Below, piece after piece: positions 33,861 to 46,110 of a stretch of 64,000 bases of DNA. The translations under genes were made by a program, and so were the position numbers. The notes beneath the pieces were generated by a model. The model saw only the letters and a list, made by a program, of their open reading frames with translations, was not told the DNA's origin and made no database searches. Origin of the DNA: Castor canadensis (taxonomy: Eukaryota; Chordata; Mammalia; Rodentia; Castoridae). Position 1 is the stretch's first letter, and each line of letters starts with the position of its first letter. The stretch is taken from positions 44,282,001 through 44,346,000 of the forward strand of contig NC_133397.1 of the NCBI RefSeq assembly GCF_047511655.1, given 5' to 3'.

Positions 33861-36637
33861 AAATTGCTGCAAAGTTTTAAAACTCATTGATGTTTCATTA
33901 ATAAAAGATCTTAAGAAATTTCAAAATCGTCTGTTTTCTTAGGTAAGTAAAACTGAGAACTAGAAATATGTAAGACTAGCCAATGTCTTGTTTTCTCTCT
34001 CTTCTCTCCCTACCACTTTCTCCTCTGTTCCTGCTCTTGTATTTTCTCACTCAGTTTCTCACTCTTGTTCTCTCTTCTCTGAATTATCTGCACATTTATT
34101 CATTCTCTCTACAGACTGGATTTATCCACATTTCCATGTTAAAGCATCTCCTCCCAACTTCCATTTGTCAGGTCTGAATGACCTAAATCCAAACAAACAA
34201 TTCAGATTGCATCAGTATCTTCTTTCTTCTAGTTTCCTAGGAAGGAAGATCTTACTGGCCTGGCTTAGGGCAGTAGTCTGCCTTTGGCACCTAAGACCAG
34301 AAAAGGACCCTATTAGACAGACATAATAGCATTCTATTATATTTTCCTGGGGCAGAGGAATTTGCAGGGAGGCTGGGTGGTTATGTTCTCAGGGGAAGGG
34401 GCGTTATCAGGAATTGCCCTCAAATGATGCCTAGTTACTGTAACTTGAGTAGAGTAGTCACACTTTTAATTATGTCAGAATAATCAATGGCCAAATATTA
34501 ATAATTCTTAATACATAAGAATTCTAAATAAATATAAGTGGAAAGATTACAGAAAATAGATTATGAGAGTAAGTCATTAGATCTTGGGTCTTCACAATTA
34601 AATTAGCAATAAGTAACAAAAAAATGATCTTTAAACATCAGAAGATGCAAAAGCTTTCACAAGCTGTTTACTTTATCCTTATAATTGGAATAGTCAGTTT
34701 GAAGCTTCTTCTTATTCACAGCACCCTAAAGTACAAAATGAAGAATTTAATGTAAATTCTACCCATATTTGCTTCTAGCAAATCATTGTTGATGATGACC
34801 CACTCAAAAAATTGGGGGATGTATATAAAGAAAAATTTCTGAAGCCTGTGATTAAAAGTGAAAGGAAATTGGGTAAAATTTCATTAAATCACACAATCTT
34901 AAGAAAATATGCATACTCAATTTTGTAGCAGAGTTGCAAAAATAAGAGATTCAGGAAGGCTTTGTCAGGATCAATTCATTTAGAAATGCAGTGTTAGACA
35001 GATGCTAAGCATTTCTCAGATGCACTTTGGCAGATATGTGTATTGCATGTGCTGCGTTTAGTTAGAAGAGTATTTAAAATAGCAAATAAAGAAATTGCAA
35101 ATACATACCTCTTTGGGCAAACATACAAGAGGATTTATTCCTCATTCCGAGAAGAGGTTTGTATAAAAAATTAGAAAAACATTGAAGATTATTTCAAAGC
35201 ACATTTATGTTCCCTTGAAATGATTTCTTAATGGGATTTTCAGAACTCTCTGATGCTGAAGATGATCTAAAGCCCAAGATAGTAATGTAATCACAGTGCT
35301 ACATGCACAGGCATCTGGTTACAAAGCGGGAAGTGGAGTGTCTATTGGCACTGTCCCTAAGAGGAGAATAATACAATTTCTGTGAAAGACCCATTCATGT
35401 TACAGCTGTTTAAATAACCATGTGTGGTTTTGTCACATATGGATTGGTGTTATTGTAAGACTGTCACTTCTCAAGAATTGTAGCTGGTATTGTTACCATT
35501 CACACTTACCAACTGAATTTAAAGGACATTAGAGATTGAACACATTGTAATAACATATATCCTCATTGTTTAATCATTAACAATAGTTGATGGAACTTCA
35601 TACATGTTTTAATGACCAAATTAAATTTTAATGATGCAAACATTCTGTAAAGATCCAAGAGGATCTTAAATAATACTTAGCATGGGAGAGCAGTATTTAC
35701 AAAAAGAATAGTATGCTATGGTATGTTGGCTTTACACCATGCTTTTAATCTTCTTGATCTTTGTTAACTACACAATTCTAATTTAGAATAAATGAGAATA
35801 TAGTTCATTTTGGCAAGAAGGCAATAGTGGAAGCAATAAAAGGTTTTTGAAATTCCTATGCAGTAATTATTTCACTACACTTTCATCTGCAGAAGAATTT
35901 GCACTGTGTTCTAATTGGAATGTGAACTTCAGACTGCATCAGCTTTGAGGTAGATGGCGATTTTCCTGAGGGAATTGCATGAATCAGTAATTTCATATCA
36001 ATGAACATTTCTAAATTGTTGAAACTCAGTATTATTGTGGGCATAGAAGAGATGCCAGGAAGATAAAGAAGTTTGCCAGTAATGAGTGAAAAATGGATAA
36101 TACTTTGTTTAAAGAAAGATTCAAGACATGAATGAGTAATACAGATACAGTCATTTTTCTTTGAAAACTTTCATAGGTGGTAATTAAGTACTGTGAATTA
36201 AATAGTTTCAACATTATAATGAGTAGTTTCCCAATCCCTTGAAGATCAGGATTGGGTGACATCAGTGAGGTAGTTGGGTATCATTTTGGTGAATTACAAG
36301 CAATTCTGTTATGTTCTATATTCAAGTGTAGTATCACATGGCTTAACGTTTTCCAAAAGGAAATCCACTTTCACATAAAAATACGAGATGCTTAATAGAG
36401 ACAACAGGATTAAGTGTTTGATATAAAATGTACTTTAGTTTGTGTCAAAGTATTTGTGGGAGTGCATACTTATGGGAGATTTATAACCCGGAGAAGAACA
36501 CCTTCTCTAACCAATGGCCAGGCATGTCAGAATTTGATTGCCATTACAATTATAGTTCAGTCTACTCAAAATCCTGCATGAGCTCTTGGAGTCCAAGACA
36601 GTTTTGTCCATAGAGAGTTAGGGTTTATGAACTTGGT
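33861..36637. other. Unassigned non-coding DNA, possible conserved blocks
   Basis: No genes or young repeats. It includes a pyrimidine-rich block at 33985-34130. A repeat-free, higher-complexity stretch at about 35120-35720 could be a conserved non-coding element. A 112-codon ORF at 33988-34326 (+) is low-complexity Ser/Leu sequence from the pyrimidine block. Confidence 0.4.
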
Positions 36638-36735
36638 AGGGTTGGCCGAGTGGTTCAAGTGGTAGAACACCTGCCTCGCAAGTGTGAGGCCCTGAGTTCA
36701 AACTCTAGAACTGCAAAAAAAAAAGAGAGAGAGAG
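36638..36735 (+). mobile_element. ID-like SINE
   Basis: 'ttggccgagtggttcaagtggtagaacacctgcctcgcaagtgtgaggcc', 'ctgagttcaaactct' and an A-tail grading into GA. It resembles a tRNA (box A and box B) but lacks a tRNA cloverleaf end and has a SINE tail. Confidence 0.85.
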
Positions 36736-36854
36736 ATAGTTTATGAATGTGGAGAATATGACTTTTACATTATTGTTTTCTGTTACATTGTTCCTTTCCT
36801 ATATAAATGCTATGCACAAAGTGCATAGAATAAAGCCAGTATGCATTTCAGAGT

Positions 36855-36965
36855 TTACCTCATAGGATTTGGGGATGTCTATGTAAGTACTGAATGAGCT
36901 TATCACAATGTTTGCCACACAATAGGAATTATCCAAATGAGACCTATGTTTATTATTATGATAAT
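36855..36965 (+). mobile_element. MIR-like remnant
   Basis: 'tacctcataggatttggggatg' and 'cttatcacaatgtttgccacacaataggaattatcc' match the 3' half of MIR in sense. Confidence 0.55.
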
Positions 36966-37587
36966 GGTAAGCCAAATGGGAAGCAGGTGTTACAATTGCC
37001 AAATTTAAAACATGTTCAGGGTACTCCAAAAGTCACCAGTTACTCAACATGGATTAAGAGGTGAGGACACTGTCATTAAAGAAGAAAAGTTATCAATGTT
37101 AAGAGTGTTTATCTCACAGGTTGGGGAAGAGGGCCACCATCTCTTAAAGATGATTTCCCATCACCACAGAGATCTTCAGTTACTACTACGCTTGTTAAGG
37201 CCATCACATGAATGAACAGAGGTAGGACCAGTCTTAAAGCAAGTGAAGGTTAGAGTGGTATAGAACTAATCTCTGGTGATTGACTATAAACTGAACTTGG
37301 CCATAGTTTCAGGAAATTTTATCAATCACTCTTTATCTTTTGTTTAAAATCAGGATTTAACTAAAATATTACTAGAGACATTTCCACATAATTTTGAAAA
37401 AAAATAAGGACAATGTCCAATATTAATAAATCATTGAATTTCTTGATCTTTCCTCTACCTGCTATCTTATACCCCACTCTCAGAAAGAAAAGACTAAGAC
37501 CCCTTTTGTCATTTTGGGTACTTGGAAAAAAAAAAGCCAACAAAGAATTTTTCAATTAAATGTGAATTTTACATTTAAAAAATGAAA

Positions 37588-37845
37588 ATTAGCCAGGTAC
37601 AGTAGTCCAAGTCTATAATCTTAGCTATTCAGTAGGTGGAGAGAAGGAGGATCACAGTTTGAAGCCAGTGACGTTCTACCTATATGGGGAAACATAAACA
37701 GAGGGACTGCATGCCAGGCTGGCCAGGCATAAATGTAAGACCCTGTCTCAAAAAATGTAAATAGGGCTGGTGGTGTAGCTCAAGTGGTAAAGCACCTGAC
37801 TAGCAAGTATCCGGTCCTGAGTCCAATTCCCATATTAGGATATTA
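37588..37845 (+). mobile_element. Composite B1-like/ID-like SINE
   Basis: 'agccaggtacagtagtccaagtctataatcttagctattcag', a second half 'gccaggctggccaggcataaatgtaagaccctgtctc', then the ID part 'ggctggtggtgtagctcaagtggtaaagcacctgactagcaagt'. It shows the complete three-part structure. Confidence 0.88.
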
Positions 37846-37892
37846 AGAATAAGAACAAGAACTTACCATTTACAAGCAAAATCTATCAATTT

Positions 37893-38000
37893 TCTATCTA
37901 TATCTAGCTGTCTATCTATTTATCTAGCTAGCTAGTTGTTCAATTTTGTAATAGCTAGCTATTATTTATCCATCTATCCACCTATTCATCCATCCATGAT
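37893..38000. repeat. (TATC)/(CATC) imperfect simple repeat
   Basis: Runs of tatctatc, ctagctag and catccatc. Confidence 0.8.
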
Positions 38001-39510
38001 CTACCTGAAAAACTATCCATTTAAGTTTTGACACATTGAAAAGTTCTTGGATATATGAAAAAAGACCCATTATAAACACAAGGACTAAGAACAGGGTAGA
38101 AGTTGTTTCCTGAGGAAAAACCTGTTGCAAGGCCATAATAATGGGAAACAGATGACGATTAAGCTGGTCAACATATGCCTACTACTTAATTTATGTGACT
38201 AGTTATTAAATTTAAATGTTAAAATACATTATTTTTCCAATAAAAAGTTAAAATAACTTCAATGCACTTGTTAAAATAGTGAAATTAGGAAGCTAAATAC
38301 TACCTACTTGCTTGAGCTTTAAAATATGTCCCCATGTTCTCAAGGAAATTATGGGGAGCTCATCTCTTTTGTCCTTACAAGAGTGGTTTTCCTTCTATCT
38401 TTTATAAGAGTGAGATACAGAGATGATTTATTTCTGATTCACCTTCAGAGTACTCATCTTCTGGGTGGAGGTCTCCTACAGATTTTCCATTTTGGTAATA
38501 CCATACATTTTGTCTCTTGTCATCTGGGTCTTTGAGGTAATTTAATTTGATTCAGCAAATACTTTCAGTAGTAATTATGGCTTTTATGTTCTGGTTATCT
38601 GTTCAGGTTACTGTCCTCATTTAGTCATGAATAAATGAACTTTCTTAGTTCATTGACACATTTAAAATATTTTCTTCAGGAATTTTACTTGTTTTCCCAG
38701 AAAGAGAATCTACCTTTGCATCTATTGTATCATATTGCTAGGAGCTGAGCTCTAGAAAGTAGATTTTTAATTTTATTTTATTAGCTATGGAAACTATTGG
38801 ATGTTTTTTGAGCAGAAACCTTCTGTGCTTTAGAGAAGTTATCATTGATTGTTGTAGAAAGAGTAAATTAGACAGTTGGAAATTGAAGGCAAAGAGATAA
38901 CTTGGAAATAATTCAATTGTTTAAGTTTTATCTATTGAGACTATAAACTAAAACTATGTTAAGCTGAAGTGGAGAAGAGGAAATACATACTAGAGAATCA
39001 AAGATTTTCAGGTACAGAGATGCAGGAGTATTGGTCCCAAGAAGCTAAACATTTTATCTGAAATTCATATTGCCAGAAAATAACCAGATAGTAGTTAGGC
39101 TAAATTAAGTTTGTATGTTTGGAATCAAGTTGTATGTTGAATTGAATCACCAAAAGAAAGAGGGATTTCAAGGATCTTTTCTCACTGTGGTGATATAGAC
39201 TATTTGATTCCAATATAGAATAAGAATTAAGCTTATCAGATGTCTTAACAGATCTCAACTGAATTACAGCTAGTGACAAAACTGAGAAAGCTTTGCATAC
39301 CAATGGGATTAAACACTGGTGCCACCTAGGAGAGAAAGTAGGTAACTTATCAAGTATATATAAACATTGACTAAAAGTGTTATGGAGAAGTGATAAGTCT
39401 TTGGAGACATTTAAAGATGTTCTTACAAGTAGAATGCATCAGATATGAATGATGGAGGTCTTCATTTCAATGTGTCCATTGAAATAAAGAAAAAAATTAA
39501 AAAGAAAAAT
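38001..39510. other. Unassigned non-coding DNA
   Basis: No gene or confident repeat was seen. Confidence 0.4.
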
Positions 39511-39514
39511 TAGT

Positions 39515-39895
39515 TAAGGTTCAGCTTCAAAACTCATTCCCCAGGAAGTCATCCTGGTCAGCTCCACGATTTGTTAATCTAATGATTTTTAATTTGCTTA
39601 TGAATTTATTTCTGTACCACATAGTTAATATGTCCTAAAATTGTTTCCTAGGTGCTAATATTTATGGTCGTATGGAAGAGGGTAGACTCTGGAAACATTC
39701 AGCCTGTGATATATTTACTGGATTTGAATCTAGCTCCATTACTTCTTAGCTGGTAGATGTTACTCAAATGTCACATTTTCTCTGAGCGTTAAGTATTCAA
39801 AATACCAAGAAAAATTGATCTCACTTTGGAAGATTTTAAAGGTTTGAGGTAAAGGATAAGCACAATGCTTGACATATGTTAAGAACTTATTGTCC
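39515..39895 (+). mobile_element. L2-like piece followed by a MIR-like remnant
   Basis: 39515-39650 has an L2-like end ('cccaggaagtcatcctggtc', 'tgtaccacatagttaat'). 39665-39895 runs in MIR sense order: 'gtagactctggaaac', 'ggatttgaatctagctccattacttcttagctgg', then 'aagcacaatgcttgacatatg'. Confidence 0.6.
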
Positions 39896-40615
39896 CCAAA
39901 TGTTTTGAGTCTTGTAAGGTGGTTCATTTAATTTAAAAAATATGTCTCAAAATAAAATGATGAAAGTCACACAAGCTCTTTGGATATCAGTTTTTTCATT
40001 TGTTATCTGAGAGAATTAATAATTAGTCTAGAGTCTAATGTAGTTCAAAGTCTGTTTCTATGATGCTCCTAGATCCATTTGGTTTCTAAATAAAAAATAT
40101 CTAAATAAAAAGGTATCCATTATTATCTGTTAAAATTCAAAAATCTGAATTTGAATTCTTTTATTAACCTTTGAATTTTAGCATTTTAATTTTTCTTATT
40201 TATGTATATATGTGGATTTTAAAGTTTTGCAAACAATTTAATTTTTCATAATCTCTTTCTATTCAAATGTGTCTGTGTATTTGTAAACAAAAAAATCCTG
40301 CTGTATATAAGGAAAACATTTTCTGGAGAGATGTTGGAACTTGTGAGCTAAAAGAAGAGTGGATGAAAAAGTGAGAGGGAGAGAGAGAGAGAAAGAGAGA
40401 GGAAGAGGAGTAGCAAAGCTTAAGTGATGGTTCTAAGTTTGTATGACACAGTATAGAATAACTCAGACTGACAGAATCCTACAGTATATAAATTGAAAAA
40501 CTTTAAATAGATGAAAGAGAAGCAAAATGCATCATTATTTGTGTTTCTCTGTGGAAAAATTAGAAGGCAAAGTTTTATGTTCAACAGAATGATAATAATT
40601 TTTCCCTAAACCATG
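39896..40615. other. Unassigned non-coding DNA with a (GA)n run
   Basis: A GA-rich run lies at 40375-40410; nothing else was recognised. Confidence 0.4.
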
Positions 40616-40617
40616 CA

Positions 40618-40725
40618 TAAACAGTTATTGAATTTCTGCTTTTTGTTCTAAGCTGTGTTGGGATTTTGGGTCAGATCATAGGGTAAAAGTCCTTGATATC
40701 AAGAAACTTATATTTGAGATAGAAG
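40618..40725 (-). mobile_element. L2-like remnant, antisense
   Basis: 'taaacagttattgaatttctgctttttgttctaagctgtgttgggatttt' followed by 'gaaacttatatttgagat' follows the reversed L2 3' end. Confidence 0.45.
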
Positions 40726-41660
40726 GGAAGGAAGAAGCTAAGGAAGAATAAAGGACAGGAGAAAGGGAAAAATGGAAAGCAAGAAGAATGAGTGAATGAT
40801 GGGAGGAAATAAAGAACATATAATGTGACATACTGTGTGGTAAGGTGTCCTTAAGTTTATTTGCAACCTTATAGCACTTTCATTTAATTGAATAGAAATA
40901 AGTGATTACGCAATAACCTTTGTTATGTATGATCATGTAGTCTGTTTTATACACATTGACTAACAAAACAGAAAGAAGTACCAAGTGCTTAGATTTTACT
41001 TCAACTGATTATTAGTGATTTAAGTGAACAAAGGATGCCCAGAGATTTTTTCACAGGAGAAAAATGATGTAATTTAAAATTGCCTTTTATCTAACTTTGG
41101 AGCTACATATTTGTACTTCTATTTTACTTATAGAATTTTATAAATAAGCAGTGGTTCCTTTGCTTCCCGAATATCTACAGTGAAAACCAAAACTTTGGCT
41201 TGTTGTCAGACCCCTAACCCTGAGGCCTGTCTAAGAAAAAACTGGATTTTTCTTCTCTAGTACTATAGTGACATACTGTTCTTCCAAACTAGAACATAAT
41301 GTGAGAACAAAAATCAAAACTAAAGAAAACTAAGTATGCTTGTTTTTCTTCCTTATGGCATATAGCCTTATGGACATTTCAATGACTATTACCTGCCCTA
41401 AGTAAAATTATCACAATCATGGTATGCTTTCTACACTTTGGTAGCTGTGAGAATAGACAAAACATTTAGTTTTAGTGAAGGTTATGAATAGAAACTGGTT
41501 TCTGGCAGTACAAAGTAAAGGATTTATTGGGACTATTTAATGTTTCCCAGAGTAACCTGAACACTCCAATTTACATACAAACATGACTGATTTGCATGAA
41601 TGCTTTATCCACTTCTAATTCTGCCCTTAAACAATGCCCTGTCTCTTAAAAAATGATTAC
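40726..41660. other. Unassigned non-coding DNA
   Basis: A purine-rich tract lies at 40720-40810; no gene was seen. Confidence 0.4.
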
Positions 41661-41663
41661 TCT

Positions 41664-41735
41664 CCACCTGATCTCATCTGATCTTGAAACCTGAGTAACA
41701 TCAGGCCTAGTTAGAATTTGGAAAGGAGATGAAAT
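41664..41735 (+). pseudogene. 5S rRNA pseudogene (partial)
   Basis: The sequence 'cctgatctcatctgatcttgaaacctgagtaacatcaggcctagttagaatttggaaaggagatga' aligns along the middle of mammalian 5S rRNA (the 'gatctcgtctgatctcgg...' loop through 'gcctggttagtacttggatgggagac'). About 15 substitutions are visible and both ends are missing. It lacks the 5' and 3' strands of helix I and has a mutated internal control region, so transcription is unlikely. Confidence 0.85.
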
Positions 41736-42880
41736 GATTAGTTAATTTTTCTAACCTACCATGTATTTTGTATCAACAAATTGAAGGAATATAGACTGCA
41801 ATTTTCTAAGTTTGGGAACTGCCTGATGTTATTTTTAAGAAAATAATGGGGAAGATTGGAAACGATTGACCTACATACATATATACATATACATACATAT
41901 AAACATATATATGTATGTATGTAGATATATATACACATATATATGCCATATATATGGTCATTATATACACACAGATACAGAAGTATGAATATATACTCTC
42001 ATGTGGAGAGGAGCATTATAAAGAATTTTGTCATAAAGATCATTGAGATGATATTATATATCAAATTGAACCCCTCCCTGTTTTTAATTCTTTCCCATCT
42101 CAATGTTTGAAGACTGAGTTATTTTATATTCAAGGCCTTTCTATGTGATCAGTTAGTAATTATAAAGTAATCAAATAGTATTGGTTTATTATGTTCTCTA
42201 AATCTTTGGAATGCAATCCCTAAGAAAATTATTTTGATAGTTATTACATTTTACATGATTAAGGACATTAATAATTCTACCTGTATGAACTCCCAAATAT
42301 ACAGTATACTGAAGGAATTATCCTCTGGATGAGAAAATGAAGAAATAGTTTTTGATGGGATAACATTTAATGCAGGACTAAAGGAAGCAATGAAGTAATA
42401 TTACTGGAAATATGAGAAAAAAAATCTTCTCTATCACTAAATTAAAAAGGTTTTTTTTCTTGCCTCTTTCCAGGTAAACTACTCTTCCATACAAGCAAAG
42501 CAAAAATCAGATTAAGCAAGACAATCTACTTCATCCAAAAAGAAATAAATCATCTTTTCTCTCCCTACAGGTTTTGCTCAGTAGACTTTGTATGCCGTAC
42601 CAACATCTATGCTATCATGTGATGAAAATAAAGCGTAATAAGGCAAATATTACATACATAAAGCAAGGCCTGTTTTATATATTAGTAACTAAAATACATT
42701 TGAATTCATGGGCTAAGATTTGTGTTCCTATAGTGAAAGAATTCATCACAAGTGGCATTCATTCTGCCAGCATTCTGCATAATATTCTATTGCATCTTTT
42801 AAGTGATCCAGGAATATTTTCTAGAGAACAAACACAATAAAACTTTAAGTGTGTTGGTTATTTAATTCATGGAAACCATA
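41736..42880. other. Unassigned AT-rich DNA with an ATAC/TA repeat
   Basis: A (TACATA)/(TA) simple repeat occupies about 41873-41960. An 88-codon ORF at 42574-42840 (+) has no recognisable domain. Confidence 0.45.
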
Positions 42881-42884
42881 AGGT

Positions 42885-43140
42885 ACAATGAGAAGTATGA
42901 AGTCCTTGAAATCAGACATGACTCAGTCAGCTGGAGTCTTGACATGTCTCCAATCTTGACATGACTCCAATCAGCTGGAGTTTTCTGTGACCTTGGGAAT
43001 GTTACTTAACATTACTGAGAATCATTTCTTCATTTGTTAAATATATCTATCTATCTATCTCATAAGACCCTGCAGGGCTTTCAAAATTATGCAATGTACA
43101 AAAAGCAGCTTATGTGTGAGAAGCTCTCAAATGACACATT
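42885..43140 (+). mobile_element. MIR-like remnant with (TATC)n and a local duplication
   Basis: 'gaagtccttgaaatcagacatgactc', 'ctgtgaccttgggaatgttacttaac' and 'tcatttcttcatttgtt' are MIR in sense. A (TATC)n run is at 43043-43062. The piece 'tcagctggagt..tgacatg' occurs twice (near 42927 and 42970), a short internal duplication. Confidence 0.6.
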
Positions 43141-43389
43141 TAACCATTATTCTTACTTTATCCAAGCTCACTAATCATTCAGTTTCTAAATCTGTCTCTT
43201 CACTGAACTAAGAAAGGAATGTAAGATAAACCTTCTGCAGTTTACAACATACAGTTGGCATCCCTTGGTGTTTACAACAAAATGACACCTCTTCCTTCTG
43301 CCTATAAGGATCTATGAGATTTGAAACTAAACTATCCTTACCAAGCACATCTTCCAACACTGTCCCATGCACTGTGCTAGAGCCTCAGG

Positions 43390-43690
43390 GAGCTTCTTTC
43401 TATGTTTCAAATTTACCAAGATCTTTTTGTCCTTAGCACTTCTTACTTTCTTTGTTTGGACGCTCTTCCTTCAGTCCTTTCCTTCACTAGGCCCTTAAAA
43501 TTTTCATCTTAAGTTTTACATCCTTAGTTATGCCTTCTTTGACTCTGTATGTAAAGTGGCTTCCAGTTTGTTCTGGCTCATCAGTTTGTGAGTTACATTC
43601 ATGGGGTCTCATCATAATCTACAATTACTTCCTTGCTTACTGGATTATATTCTGCTCTCAGTTTTCATAGAGTGACTTCTCATTGACAGT
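43390..43690 (+). mobile_element. L2-like remnant
   Basis: 'ttggacgctcttccttcagtcc', 'ccttagttatgccttctttgactctg' and 'cttccttgcttactggattatattctgctctc' resemble the L2 3' end in sense. Confidence 0.5.
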
Positions 43691-44625
43691 ATTTAAAATG
43701 GCAAAAGAGAAAAGACAGGCCTATGACATCAGTTACCAAATCTCTCAAGTAAAAAGATGCAAATACACTCCAAATTTCTATAAACTCAGAATAAGAAGCA
43801 TCCTGGTCTTTTGTTTTTGAGATACTAAAAGCAGACAAACAAGCCAAAACACGTAGTCTAAATGATTTGGGAGGAATCTAATCAAGGAACATTGTAAACA
43901 CACATAAATGCCACAATGAACCTCCCCCAACCTAATATATGCTAATAATATATATGCTAATAAAAATGTAAAAAAATAGTCTAAATGATTAATGAACAAA
44001 AGGAAGGAAGAGGATCTGCACAGGTTTTCTCTGCAGAAAGAGGGTGAGAAAGACGATGGAAACAGGGGAAATTATCCTCGATGAAGGACGGAGTACAGAA
44101 AAGGTCATGGGACACAATGTTGCAGAATAAGCAGGAAAAAATGTTGGCAGTAGGAACATTGATTAATAGATGATTAAATAACTTGAGATAAGATTAATTA
44201 TAATTCAATTGTAAGGCATTCAGTTTAGAAGAGGCAAAGAGAAACAAAGAAAGGTGCAAAGAACATAGGTTCCTTCACAAGCCATAGGCCTGAGGTAAGT
44301 TTGACTGCTAAAAATAAGCTCAGTGACTTTGAATAAGTCATTTCCAGACTTTAGCCATATTTATAAGGCATAGACATTCGTTTAGGTGAGCATGGGGTTC
44401 TTTATCTACTTTAAGATTCTGGGCATATACAAATTAGTTTAGCACTTTCCCACTATTAATTCTTGCTAAAACTTTCAAATATTTTTTTCTAATCCTGCCC
44501 ATCCTTGCAGATTTTCAGTTATTTTGTCTCATTATGTTTATCAACTCTTTTACTTTTTTTTTTTTAATTGAAGATCATCTGCTTATTTATGGCTTGTGTT
44601 AAGATTAAGATAAGAGAATTTCTAT
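43691..44625. other. Unassigned non-coding DNA
   Basis: A possible weak MIR piece lies at 44290-44390; otherwise nothing was recognised. Confidence 0.35.
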
Positions 44626-44626
44626 G

Positions 44627-44706
44627 GGCCGGGAATGTAACTCAGTAGTAGTACATTTGCCTAGCATGAGCAAGTCTCTGGGTTCCATTGCCAACACAAA
44701 TAAAAA
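44627..44706 (+). mobile_element. ID SINE
   Basis: 'gggccgggaatgtaactcagtagtagtacatttgcctagcatgagcaag', 'gggttccattgcc' and a short A-rich tail. Confidence 0.88.
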
Positions 44707-45514
44707 CTATGCCTAATGTATAGCCTCATGTTTTTTGGCTTCTTATGTAAACATTGGAACCTAAGCTAGGCTTCTAGACTCACACAGTAGTCTGGAAACC
44801 CTGCCTAACATAGGTAAAGACTATATTTCTCAAAAATGCAAATGCTTATTTCTAATGTGAAGAGAAACTGACAAACAAAATAGAATAGAAATCCTGATTG
44901 AGGTCACATCAGCAATTTCAACAAATCAACCAAAGGAATTAAAGGGAATGAACTTAGTTCCTTCCTAATAGCATTTCAGCTTGTTTCCATATTGCCCTTT
45001 TTTTCTGTTATTATGCAGTTAATGCAATCTAATTCAGTAATGTCTTCTGAATGATTAAGCCATTTATGATTGAACCTGATGAAGGAAATGAGAAAAGCCT
45101 CTTAAACATCTAAATAGAATAATTCCTATTAACTGCTGTAAATCACAATCAGAAAGCTATTGAAGTCAACATTTTATTCAGGCACAAATATTTCCAGAAT
45201 TGAGACATTTTCATCAATATTGATAATGAATCCTAGAAAGAAAATTAGAACTTCTGATATTAGAACTATTTTATGGTGTGTGGAATTTTCTCTGAGTGAT
45301 ATTTTGTGGAAATATTAGTACTTCCTCTGTACTAACAAGTGGAAAGATCAGGCCAGAGAGGATTTGTTGCTAGTGGCTTTCCACATATCAGAATGAGAAA
45401 AAAAGCCTTTTTAGATCCAGTGAAAATCTGATATATTATCTTTTTCAAAAGAGTTCACATCATGAAAATCATAGTAAAGTACAGTAGTCTGTAAATTATT
45501 ATTTTGAATGTAGC
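44707..45514. other. Unassigned non-coding DNA
   Basis: No gene or repeat was recognised. Confidence 0.4.
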
Positions 45515-45516
45515 CC

Positions 45517-45602
45517 CTTCTTTTTGTTCTGGTGCTAAGGAGTGAACTCAGGGCCTTGCTAACCACACGTTCTACCACTGAGCTATACTCCCATTCCTTA
45601 AT
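45517..45602 (-). mobile_element. ID SINE, antisense
   Basis: 'ctggtgctaaggagtgaactcagggccttgc' and 'cacgttctaccactgagctatactccc' are a reversed ID body. Confidence 0.85.
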
Positions 45603-46110
45603 TTATCATTCAAAAATATATTTTAATCATTTTTATATTAATAAACATGCTCTCACATATATACTGCTTGCCAAGAATTAACTTACTTGAATAATAAAAA
45701 TTTCTAGAAGACTTAGTCATTAATGTTAACATAATCATTGAAATATGTTTCACAACTCAGCTTACATTACCAATGGCTTGCACATGATCAAAGATTAGCT
45801 TTGCACAGATTGATTCTTTTAATGTAGGTGTGAATGTATATTTGTACCCTGACCTGTATGAGTGGTGACATTACTCTAGCCTTAGTTGATGTTAGAACAT
45901 ATCTGACATTGCATATTTTTACCTGGAATATTAGTTTGGTTGCAAAATATCAAGGCTATATTGTGTTGTAATAAGGTAAAATTATAAAATGTTTCAGACT
46001 CTGTGTGAATGCTCCTTATCTAAATATATAGGTATGAATATTATTTTTATTTTAGGTGAAATTAATTTTAAATGAGGATATTTTTGTAGGTGAATAAGAT
46101 AATTTCCCTT

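Noticed and set aside
33988-34326. 112-codon plus-strand ORF
   Set aside because: Derived from a pyrimidine-rich tract; Ser/Leu-rich with an overlapping ORF in another frame.
36638-36720. Possible tRNA gene (box A and box B visible)
   Set aside because: The ends do not form an acceptor stem and an A-rich tail follows, so it is an ID-like SINE.
41873-41960. Possible minisatellite or regulatory array
   Set aside because: Only an ATAC/TA simple repeat with irregular units.
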